A stretch of DNA of 11,610 nucleotides, taken from Sphingomonadaceae bacterium (GTDB lineage: Bacteria > Pseudomonadota > Alphaproteobacteria > Sphingomonadales > Sphingomonadaceae). Where the stretch lies: NCBI GenBank assembly GCA_020446665.1, contig JAGREF010000208.1, positions 1-11,610 of the forward strand. Direction: 5' to 3'. Shown piece after piece: positions 5,824 through 11,610 of this stretch. Position 1 is the stretch's first letter; the number at the start of each line of letters is the position of its first letter. The notes below the pieces were generated by a model that saw only the letters and a list, made by a program, of their open reading frames with translations, searched no databases and had not been told where the DNA came from. Position numbers and translations under genes: made by a program.

Positions 5824-7538
5824 GCGATTTTGACCTGATCATTCGCGGCGGCACAATCGCTGACGGAACCGGCGGCGATTTGCTCGAGGGCGACCTTGCC
5901 ATTTCAGGCGGGCGCATTGCCGCCATAGGCGAAGTGTCCGGCAAAGGCGCGGAAGAGATCGACGCCAAGGGGCGGATCGTCACCCCCGGCTTTGTCGATG
6001 TGCATACCCACTATGATGGTCAGGCGATCTGGTCGGACGTGCTCGATCCATCCTCTGCCCATGGCGTGACGACGGCGGTGATGGGCAATTGCGGGGTCGG
6101 CTTTGCTCCTTGCCGTGCGGAGGATCACGATCTGCTGATCCGCGTGATGGAGGGGGTTGAGGACATCCCCGGCGTGGTGATGGCGGACGGCCTGCCATGG
6201 AACTGGCAGAGCTTTCCCGAATATCTCGACCGTGTGGCCGCGGGCAAACGCGATATCGACGTTGCCGCCTATCTGCCGCACAGCCCATTGCGGGTCTTTG
6301 CCATGGGCGAGCGCGGCGCGGCGCAGGAACCGGCGACGGAAGACGACCTCGCGCTGATGCGCCAGCTCGCGCGGGAAGCGGTGGAAGCGGGTGCGCTCGG
6401 CTTTGCCACATCGCGCCTGTCCATCCACAAGACCGCCGATGGCGGCAGCATTCCCAGCTTCGAAGCGGATGTGCGTGAACTGACCGAGATCTGCCACGGC
6501 GTCGCCGAGGGTGGCGGCGGAACCTTCCAGATCGTGCTTGATGCTTTTCGCCGGTGGGATGTGGAATATCGCTTTGTCGAAGAAGTGACCAGGGCAACCG
6601 GCCTTGCGGGAACCTTTACGCTGGCATCCGGCAATGACGGCGATAGTGGCTGGCGCGAAGTTCTCGACCTGCTGGATAGGTCCAACGCCGCCGGACAGCA
6701 TGTGAACGCGCAGGTCATGCCACGCCCGATCGGGCTGATCGCCGGGCTGGAGCTGACCGTCCATCCCTTCGTCCTGTGCCCCAGCTGGGCGAAGATCGCA
6801 GACCTGCCGCTGGATCAGAAACTCTCCGCCATGCGCGATCCGGACTTGCGAGAAGCGCTGCTGACAGAGAATTTCACTGAGGGCCATCCCTTCAACGCGC
6901 TGGGTCGCAATTGGGAATGGATGTTCCCGCTGAATGATCCGCCAGACTATGCCCCGCCCAAATCCTGCAGCATCGCCGATCAGGCCCGCGCGCGCGGATG
7001 CAGTCCGCAGGAAGTCGCCTATGACCGTTTGCTGGAAACCGGCGGCAAGGGCTTTTTCATGGTGGCGCTGGGCAATTATGAAGGGGCCACGCTACAAGGC
7101 GCGCATCAGATGCTCAACCACTCGCATTGCGTGCCCGCATTGGGCGATGGCGGCGCGCATTATGGTGCGATCTGCGATGCGAGCTATTCTACTTACTTGC
7201 TGAGCGAATTCGTGCGCGGGCCCAACCGCGAAGGCTTGTCCATCCCGCTGGCTGAGGCCGTGCATATGCTCTCGGCCAAGGCCGCGCGTGCTGTCGGGCT
7301 GGCGGATCGCGGTGTTTTGAGCGTTGGAGCAAAGGCAGACGTCAATGTGATCGACCTCGACCGGCTGCAGCTGCATTGCCCGGAAATCGTTCACGATCTG
7401 CCCGCCGGGGGGCGCCGCCTGACGCAACGTGCAACCGGCTATGATGCGACCATTGTTTCGGGCGCAGTGATCCGGCGAAACGGGCAGCTGACCGGAGCGA
7501 AGCCGGGGCAACTCGTCAGGGGTGCGCGAGCGACCTAA
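5820..7538 (+). CDS. D-aminoacylase-like metal-dependent amidohydrolase
   Basis: 572-residue member of the amidohydrolase superfamily closest in style to N-acyl-D-amino-acid deacylases. The N-terminal beta domain (DLIIRGGTIADGTG, residues 5-18) leads into the metal motif VDVHTHYDGQ with His62 and His64. NCGVGFAP follows with Cys91 (the bridging Cys of D-aminoacylases), and LGDGGAH at 441-447 holds the likely catalytic Asp443. The C-terminal GAKADVNVIDLDRL is the usual return to the beta domain. The His-containing motifs normally giving the other metal ligands in the middle of D-aminoacylases (HxR and SHxK) are not evident: the corresponding strands read TFQIVLDAFRR and TFTLASGNDG. Substrate may therefore differ from N-acyl-D-amino acids; a C-N or other hydrolysable bond is possible. 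The start ATG overlaps the Coq4-like stop, with GGAG 5 bases upstream. The stop overlaps the convergent EthD gene by 4 bp. Confidence 0.85.
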   Translation: MSDFDLIIRGGTIADGTGGDLLEGDLAISGGRIAAIGEVSGKGAEEIDAKGRIVTPGFVDVHTHYDGQAIWSDVLDPSSAHGVTTAVMGNCGVGFAPCRAEDHDLLIRVMEGVEDIPGVVMADGLPWNWQSFPEYLDRVAAGKRDIDVAAYLPHSPLRVFAMGERGAAQEPATEDDLALMRQLAREAVEAGALGFATSRLSIHKTADGGSIPSFEADVRELTEICHGVAEGGGGTFQIVLDAFRRWDVEYRFVEEVTRATGLAGTFTLASGNDGDSGWREVLDLLDRSNAAGQHVNAQVMPRPIGLIAGLELTVHPFVLCPSWAKIADLPLDQKLSAMRDPDLREALLTENFTEGHPFNALGRNWEWMFPLNDPPDYAPPKSCSIADQARARGCSPQEVAYDRLLETGGKGFFMVALGNYEGATLQGAHQMLNHSHCVPALGDGGAHYGAICDASYSTYLLSEFVRGPNREGLSIPLAEAVHMLSAKAARAVGLADRGVLSVGAKADVNVIDLDRLQLHCPEIVHDLPAGGRRLTQRATGYDATIVSGAVIRRNGQLTGAKPGQLVRGARAT

Positions 7539-8215
7539 GCAAAATCATACTGGCTGGTAGCAAACACGTCGATTGTCCCCGGCGTGATGAAGCGTGCGCA
7601 GCTTTCCATCATCGCGGCCAGATTGCGCTCAAACTTTGCCTTGTCGCCAGCGGCATCGAAAAAGGTCAGCGGGTCAGTCATCGCGGCAGGCGGGAAACAT
7701 TCCTCGACTACCGCGACAAAGGGCGCGGCGCCGTCCGCGAGTGGCTCCACCACCAGATTCTGCACATATTCAAAGTTTGACTGCGTATCGATCGCCACCT
7801 GCGTATGGCCATCGCGCCAGATGCGCCGCCAGTCCGCCCATGCCCTGCCCTCAGGCAGAGTCAGAAACGCCATTTGCGCAAAGCCATGTGTGCGTTCACC
7901 CGCCATTGGTGGATGAAGTGTGTTGGCGATGATGGTCGATTCCGTGACCAGCCATTGCCCTGTCACTGTGCCGTAACGGGCCAGCACTGTGTCGGTCGCC
8001 CCCAGCCGCGCCGGATTGGCGCTGGGCAGCCAGAATTGCACCACGGCATCGGGCAGGCTGGCCCCGCTTTGCTGCACCAGCCCGGCTGCAGGCGCCACCG
8101 CTTCATCGCGCAGATTGATCCGCACTGCCGTTGCACCAGCCTCACGCAGGCCTGCCGCCAGCGCCGCAGGATCAGGCATTTGCTCGCCGCATAGCGTGGC
8201 GATGATCTTTTCCAT
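7535..8215 (-). CDS. EthD-domain protein
   Basis: 226-residue protein with an EthD-type ferredoxin-like (dimeric alpha-beta barrel) domain in its second half. EthD proteins are small accessory or enzymatic proteins in oxidation and degradation pathways, named from the ethyl tert-butyl ether cluster; most have no assigned reaction. The C-terminal half (about 110-226) has AQMAFLTLPEG, the helix WADWRRIWRDGHTQVAID (128-143) with the family's conserved His in DGHTQ, YVQNLVVEPL, VEECFPPAAMTD and a MMESCARFI helix. The first 100 residues have a similar strand-helix-strand pattern (KIIATLCG, helix 17-27, VRINLRDEAV, AVVQFWLP) and may be a second, degenerate copy. It lies 9 bp after the SDR at 8225-8989 and is probably in its operon; the AGG ribosome-binding site lies next to the SDR stop codon. 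Confidence 0.82.
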   Translation of the reverse strand: MEKIIATLCGEQMPDPAALAAGLREAGATAVRINLRDEAVAPAAGLVQQSGASLPDAVVQFWLPSANPARLGATDTVLARYGTVTGQWLVTESTIIANTLHPPMAGERTHGFAQMAFLTLPEGRAWADWRRIWRDGHTQVAIDTQSNFEYVQNLVVEPLADGAAPFVAVVEECFPPAAMTDPLTFFDAAGDKAKFERNLAAMMESCARFITPGTIDVFATSQYDFA

Positions 8216-8224
8216 GCCGCCGCC

Positions 8225-8989
8225 TCAGTCGAAATTGGCCTGCCCGCCATCGAGCGGGATCGTCGCGCCGGTGAGATAGGCCATTTCGGGCTGACACAAG
8301 GCCACCACTGCCCGGCCAATATCCTCTTCGCATTCGCCCACGCGGCGCAGCGGGATGGTGCGGAAAAATGCCTCGGCCTCTTCGGGATTATGCTCCATCC
8401 ATTTGACCAGACCGGGGCTTTTCGCATGCGGCGCGATGGACAGGACGCGGATATTGTCACCACCCCATTCCGACGCTGCCGCGCGGGTCAGCGGGCGGAT
8501 CGCCTGCTTGACTGAACCATAGGCACCATAGCCTGCCATGTCCCAGCGCACCCCGGCGCTGGAGACGAGGTTGAAGATCGTTCCCCCGCCGCGCTGCGCC
8601 ATGATCGGGCGGACCAGCTTCATCAGCCGCAACACTGCCAGCGGGCCGGATTCGAAACCGCGCAGATAGGCTTCGTCGCTGACCTTCTCCAGCGGGCCAT
8701 TGGGCACTTGCTGGGCATTATTGACGAGGATGTCGATCCCGCCAAAGCGTTCTGTCGCCTCAGCCACAGCGCGCTCAAGGTCTGCGGCGCTGCACACATC
8801 GCCGGCCATGGCCAGCGCCTCGCTGCCGCGCGCTTCCACCAATTCCTGTGTTGCGACCAATTTGCTCTCAGTCCGCCCGAACAGAGCGAGCTTCACCCCC
8901 GCCGCCGCCAAAGCGAGCGCGATTCCCTGTCCGACACCTTGACCACCCCCAGTCACCAGCGCGATCTTGCCCGAAAGTTGCGATTCCAT
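8225..8989 (-). CDS. Short-chain dehydrogenase/reductase, classical, probably NADP-dependent
   Basis: 254-residue SDR with TGGGQGVG at 13-20, Arg39 after the second strand (FGRTESK, favours NADP(H)), NNAQ at 90-93, catalytic Ser143 or Ser144 in LVSSAG, and YGSVK giving Tyr157 and Lys161. The C-terminal LTGATIPLDGGQ is typical of the family. The usual catalytic Asn position seems to be Glu113 (FESGPL), as in the SDR-like gene at 4416-5180, but here Tyr and Lys are kept, so activity is plausible. The start at 8989 follows GGGATTGAGG; an in-frame ATG at 9037 is less likely because it would run through the promoter region and adds unconserved residues. First gene of a two-gene operon with the EthD protein, and divergent from the Old Yellow Enzyme gene. 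Reaction is alcohol/ketone interconversion by family; substrate unknown. Confidence 0.92.
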   Translation of the reverse strand: MESQLSGKIALVTGGGQGVGQGIALALAAAGVKLALFGRTESKLVATQELVEARGSEALAMAGDVCSAADLERAVAEATERFGGIDILVNNAQQVPNGPLEKVSDEAYLRGFESGPLAVLRLMKLVRPIMAQRGGGTIFNLVSSAGVRWDMAGYGAYGSVKQAIRPLTRAAASEWGGDNIRVLSIAPHAKSPGLVKWMEHNPEEAEAFFRTIPLRRVGECEEDIGRAVVALCQPEMAYLTGATIPLDGGQANFD

Positions 8990-9005
8990 AGCCTCAATCC
9001 CATAA

Positions 9006-9038
9006 ATTCGTAGTGAATATGCAAATATATTACGCAAT
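9006..9038. promoter_or_regulatory. Candidate operator related to the 2678-2709 repeat
   Basis: ATTACGCAAT at 9029-9038 repeats the right arm of the site at 2701-2710 with one change (GTTACGCAAT there). Exactly 14 bases upstream of it, ATTCGTAGT (9006-9014) is a degenerate left arm sharing the CGTA core with TTGCGTAAC. The site ends 3 bases before a TTGACA element and lies in the 108-bp gap between divergent starts at 8989 and 9098. The shared spacing and right arm suggest the same regulator; the left arm is weak. Confidence 0.35.
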
Positions 9039-9041
9039 CGG

Positions 9042-9071
9042 TTGACAGAAAGCCAGTCTCATTCAAAGAAT
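9042..9071 (+). promoter_or_regulatory. Candidate sigma70-type promoter for the Old Yellow Enzyme operon
   Basis: TTGACA at 9042-9047 is a consensus -35. AAGAAT at 9066-9071 matches four of six -10 positions with an 18-base spacer. Transcription from about 9078 would give a 20-base leader containing the GAGAGGAG ribosome-binding site (9081-9088). The -35 is exact; the -10 is only fair. Confidence 0.4.
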
Positions 9072-9097
9072 GCGTGAAGAGAGAGGAGTCCCAGCGC

Positions 9098-10330
9098 GTG
9101 TCTCAATTTGAAAAGGCCTACAGCTCGCTCACCATCGGGCCGCTTACCCTGCGCAACCGCTTTATCAAGGCGGCGACCAATGAAGGTATGGCCAAGGGCG
9201 GCATCGTCAGCAAGGGGCTGGCACGGTTTCACGAACGCATGGCCGAAGGCGGGGCGGCGTTGTCCACCGTCGCCTATTGTGCCACCTCACGCGATGGACG
9301 GACCTTTATTGATCAGGCCGTGCTGGATGATGATGCACTGGCGGATTTCCGCGCGCTGACCGATGCTGTGCACCGCCATGGCGGGGCGGCCAGCGCGCAG
9401 ATCACCCATGCGGGCAGCTTCACTTTTCTGGACAAGGATACTCTGCAAACCAGCAAGCCGCTGTCCTCCTCGGGCGGGTTCAACAAGGTTGGCGTGATGT
9501 CGGGCCGCTTCTTCAAGAAGGCCATGAACCGCGACGAGATGGACGCGATGGCGGCAGAATTCGTGACCGCCGCGATCAAGGCGCGCGAAGCAGGGTTTGA
9601 CGCGGTCGAGCTGCATATGGGCCATGGCTATCTGCTCAGCCAGTTTGTCTCGCCCATTTATAACAAGCGGCGCGATGCCTATGGCGGCACGATTGAAAAG
9701 CGCATGAATTTCCCCAGCGAAGTGCTGCGCAAGGTGCTGGATGCGGTGGGCAAGGATCTGGCCGTGCTGGTCAAATATTCCATGACTGACGGGCCAGGCA
9801 AAGGGAACACGATCAGCGAAGGCGTGGAAGTTGCCAAGCGACTGCAGGCTGATGGCGCGCATATGGCGGTGCTGTCCAACGGGCTGAATGTCGAATCGAT
9901 TCAGGCGATGTTTGGCTGTCCGCTGCCCTCCTCCGGGTCGAAACCGGCCAATCCGATCATCGGACTGGGCATGAAGATCCAGGAAATGACCGCCCCGCCG
10001 CCGATTGAATTCCGCGAAAACTATCTGCGCGAGCTGGCGCAGCAAGTGCGCGCTGCGGTGGACATGCCGCTCGCCTATCTCGGCGGAATTCAGTCGCATG
10101 AGGGTGTGGAACAGGCGATGGGTGACGGTTTCGAAGCCATCGCCATGGGCCGTGCGCTGGTGCATGATCCACATTTCGTGAACCGGCTGCGCGAAGGCAG
10201 TATCCAGACATCGGGCTGCACCGCCTGCAATCGCTGCGTGACCATGATGTATTCTCCGGGCGGGACCAGCTGCATTGAATCGCCGGACAAACCCGACCCC
10301 AAACTCAACACTGAAAGGGCCGCTGCATGA
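9098..10330 (+). CDS. NADH:flavin oxidoreductase, Old Yellow Enzyme family, with C-terminal Cys cluster
   Basis: FMN-dependent ene-reductase-type enzyme of 410 residues; reduces C=C bonds conjugated to a carbonyl or CoA thioester, or acts as a related dehydrogenase. The TIM barrel shows the N-terminal IGPLTLRNRF (13-22), ITHAGS (102-107), ELHMGHGYLLSQFVSP (171-186) with substrate-binding His173 and His176, NKRRDAYGG (189-197), LGGI and AIAMGRALVHDP near the phosphate-binding end. At the C terminus Cys374, Cys377, Cys380 and Cys392 lie where 2,4-dienoyl-CoA reductase (FadH) and trimethylamine dehydrogenase carry their 4Fe-4S cysteines, but spaced C-x2-C-x2-C-x11-C rather than C-x2-C-x3-C-x11-C. 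The second NAD/FAD domain of FadH is absent. I chose the GTG at 9098, 9 bases after AGGAG (9084-9088); an upstream GTG at 9074 has no ribosome-binding site. First of three plus-strand genes; its stop overlaps the next start by 4 bp (ATGA). Confidence 0.92.
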   Translation: MSQFEKAYSSLTIGPLTLRNRFIKAATNEGMAKGGIVSKGLARFHERMAEGGAALSTVAYCATSRDGRTFIDQAVLDDDALADFRALTDAVHRHGGAASAQITHAGSFTFLDKDTLQTSKPLSSSGGFNKVGVMSGRFFKKAMNRDEMDAMAAEFVTAAIKAREAGFDAVELHMGHGYLLSQFVSPIYNKRRDAYGGTIEKRMNFPSEVLRKVLDAVGKDLAVLVKYSMTDGPGKGNTISEGVEVAKRLQADGAHMAVLSNGLNVESIQAMFGCPLPSSGSKPANPIIGLGMKIQEMTAPPPIEFRENYLRELAQQVRAAVDMPLAYLGGIQSHEGVEQAMGDGFEAIAMGRALVHDPHFVNRLREGSIQTSGCTACNRCVTMMYSPGGTSCIESPDKPDPKLNTERAAA

Positions 10331-11103
10331 GCGTGAAGGATATGGAAGGCCGCGTTGCCATCGTCACCGGGGGCAGCGACGGGATCGGCCGCGCCACCTC
10401 GCAGAAACTCGCCGCACGCGGCGCGCATGTGGTGGTTCTGGCCCGTGGCATGGAAAAGCTGGAGGCGACCCGCAATGCCATTCACGCCGCAGGGGGCTCG
10501 GTTGAAATCCATTCCATCGACTTGTCCGATGCAGAAGCCTATGCCGCGCTAGTGACGCAGATTGCCGATGCCCATGGGCGGCTCGACATGCTGGTGAACA
10601 ATGCGATGAGCGTGCATTATGCCCCGCTCGACAAGCTCTCGCTGGAGCATTGGCGCAAGGATTTTGCCGTCAATTCCGACGCAGTCTTTGCCGGGACCAA
10701 GGCCGCGATTGCTGCCATGCGCAAGAGCGGCGGGGGCAGCATCGTCAATGTCAGCTCTACCACCGCCATTCGCTCTGCGCCCTATATGACCAGCTATTCC
10801 GCGAGCAAGGCGGCAATGATCCAATTCACTTCGGTTGCCGCAATGGAAGTCGCGCGCGAGAATATCCGCCTCAATTGCGTCGTCCCCGGGCAGGTCCAGA
10901 CCGCGGGGAACGAGGATTTCGCGCGCAAGGCACCTGAAATTGCAGCCAAGACGGCAGATGCCATTCCCATGGGGCGCGGCGGCGATCCGGACGAATTGGC
11001 GGAATCGATCATCTTCCTGCTGTCTGATGCGGCCAGCTATATCACCGGCATCGCGCTGCCGGTGGATGGCGGCAAATCCGCGCAGCTTTATCTGCCAAGC
11101 TAA
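10327..11103 (+). CDS. Short-chain dehydrogenase/reductase, classical, probably NADP-dependent
   Basis: 258-residue classical SDR with a full active site: TGGSDGIG at 14-21, Arg40 after the second strand (NADP(H)-type), NNAM at 91-94, Asn116, Ser143 or Ser144 in NVSS, and YSASK giving Tyr157 and Lys161. VVPGQVQTAG and ITGIALPVDGG close the fold. The ATG overlaps the stop of the Old Yellow Enzyme gene (ATGA), with AAAGGG about 8 bases upstream, so the two are translationally coupled. The next gene starts 11 bp after its stop. Placement between an ene-reductase-type enzyme and a KstD-like dehydrogenase suggests oxidation or reduction of a hydroxyl/ketone on the same ring system; that is inference. 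It is the fifth SDR-fold gene in the window, and all five are clearly different sequences. Confidence 0.94.
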   Translation: MSVKDMEGRVAIVTGGSDGIGRATSQKLAARGAHVVVLARGMEKLEATRNAIHAAGGSVEIHSIDLSDAEAYAALVTQIADAHGRLDMLVNNAMSVHYAPLDKLSLEHWRKDFAVNSDAVFAGTKAAIAAMRKSGGGSIVNVSSTTAIRSAPYMTSYSASKAAMIQFTSVAAMEVARENIRLNCVVPGQVQTAGNEDFARKAPEIAAKTADAIPMGRGGDPDELAESIIFLLSDAASYITGIALPVDGGKSAQLYLPS

Positions 11104-11114
11104 GGGGCAAAGCC

Positions 11115-11610
11115 ATGGGCTGGGACAAGGAAGTTGACCTTCTCGTCGTCGGATCGGGCGCAGGCGGATTGCTGAGCGCGCTGGTCGGTGCGGAAAACTG
11201 TGCCGACACACTGATCGTGGAGAAGGAAGCGCAATGGGGCGGCACCTCCGCCACGTCTGGCGCAGGGATCTGGATTCCGGCCAGCGATCAGGCGCGCGAA
11301 GCCGGGTTTGACGACAAGCCCGAAGATGCGTTCAAATATGTCCGCGCCCTGTCGGCAGACAATGTTCCCGATGCCAATATCCGCGCCTATGTGGAGAATG
11401 CCTCGGGCATGCTGCGCTGGATGGGCGCGCATACGGACATCACCTATTGCGCCTTCCCCTATCCCGATTACCACGCGGAAAATCCCGGCGGCAGCCCGAC
11501 CGGATACCGCACCCACATGCCGCTGCCGATGGATGGACGGGAGCTGGGCAAGGATGTGGAATCGCTCCGCTTCGCCAGCCCGGCCGCCAGCCTGTTCGGC
11601 TATCTCAACT
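11115..11610 (+). CDS. FAD-dependent 3-ketosteroid delta-1-dehydrogenase-like protein (3' end outside window)
   Basis: The first 165 residues of a flavoprotein of the fumarate reductase/KstD group, which removes hydrogens next to a ketone to form a conjugated C=C bond. The FAD motif GSGAGG is at 13-18, EK at 36-37 ends the second strand, and WGGTSATSGAGIWIP (41-55) is the family's isoalloxazine-binding stretch. YPDY at 116-119 and DGRELG at 140-145 are also typical of KstD-like proteins; the Tyr at 119 appears to match the active-site Tyr119 of Rhodococcus KstD1, which an alignment should confirm. The family is usually 500-580 residues, so about two thirds lie beyond the edge, including the rest of the active site. 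AAGGGG lies 7 bases before the ATG. Third gene of the Old Yellow Enzyme operon. A steroid substrate is possible but not shown; related enzymes act on other cyclic ketones. Confidence 0.87.
   Translation, partial: MGWDKEVDLLVVGSGAGGLLSALVGAENCADTLIVEKEAQWGGTSATSGAGIWIPASDQAREAGFDDKPEDAFKYVRALSADNVPDANIRAYVENASGMLRWMGAHTDITYCAFPYPDYHAENPGGSPTGYRTHMPLPMDGRELGKDVESLRFASPAASLFGYLN

Noticed and set aside
5904..6887. Long minus-strand open frame (327 codons) opposite the amidohydrolase
   Set aside because: It lies wholly inside a well-supported gene, has no recognisable domain, and is rich in Arg, His and Pro as expected for a shadow frame in GC-rich DNA.
9074..9097. Upstream GTG start for the Old Yellow Enzyme
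   Set aside because: It would place the strong GAGAGGAG site inside the gene; the GTG at 9098 is spaced 9 bases from it.
9287..10174. Minus-strand open frame (295 codons) opposite the Old Yellow Enzyme
   Set aside because: Shadow of a conserved gene; no family motifs and no ribosome-binding context.
10331..11114. Possible internal promoter or terminator between the last three plus-strand genes
   Set aside because: The 4-bp overlap and 11-bp gap leave no room, and no hairpin followed by a T run was seen.
1..11610. tRNA, rRNA, CRISPR, insertion sequence or attachment site
   Set aside because: Reading both strands showed no cloverleaf-like stretch in the gaps, no regularly spaced direct repeats and no transposase or integrase gene.

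Overview
The window is a dense, GC-rich stretch of a bacterial chromosome or large replicon with 12 protein genes, two of them cut by the window edges. There are no RNA genes, mobile elements or CRISPR arrays. The gene set (many short-chain dehydrogenases, a Baeyer-Villiger monooxygenase, a SnoaL-like protein, an EthD protein, an Old Yellow Enzyme, a 3-ketosteroid-dehydrogenase-like flavoprotein and a Coq4-like protein) and the sequence style suggest an alphaproteobacterium, most likely a sphingomonad (Novosphingobium, Sphingobium or Erythrobacteraceae type). That placement is inference; there is no phylogenetic marker in the window.

Layout. Genes alternate between strands in head-to-head pairs around four divergent promoter regions. 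(1) Partial SDR (1-574, -) opposite the BVMO (712-2160, +). (2) SnoaL-like protein (2173-2664, -) opposite an SDR (2733-3476, +). (3) A minus-strand pair, SDR-like protein then HSL-type esterase (4416-5180 and 3465-4394), opposite a plus-strand pair, Coq4-like protein then D-aminoacylase-like amidohydrolase (5275-5823 and 5820-7538). (4) A minus-strand pair, SDR then EthD protein (8225-8989 and 7535-8215), opposite a plus-strand run of Old Yellow Enzyme, SDR and KstD-like flavoprotein (9098-10330, 10327-11103, 11115 to the edge). The convergent ends are 12 bp apart (BVMO/SnoaL) or overlap by 12 bp (3465-3476) and 4 bp (7535-7538), leaving no room for ordinary terminators. The only long non-coding stretches are the four divergent promoters (68-137 bp).

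How the genes may work together. The enzymes look like a catabolic set for an alicyclic ketone or alcohol, perhaps a steroid, terpenoid or other polycyclic compound. SDRs could oxidise alcohols to ketones, the BVMO could insert oxygen to give an ester or lactone, and the esterase could open it. The KstD-like enzyme and the Old Yellow Enzyme would introduce or remove C=C bonds conjugated to ketones, and the SnoaL-like protein could dehydrate or isomerise. The Coq4-like and amidohydrolase pair is the least expected part: Coq4 belongs to ubiquinone synthesis, yet here it is translationally coupled to a hydrolase inside a catabolic cluster. The substrate cannot be read from the sequence.

Regulation. 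No regulator is encoded here, but the divergent promoters carry TTGCG/CGCAA boxes. The best is a perfect 9-bp inverted repeat at 2678-2709, whose spacing recurs in degenerate form at 9006-9037. This suggests a regulator acting from outside the window.
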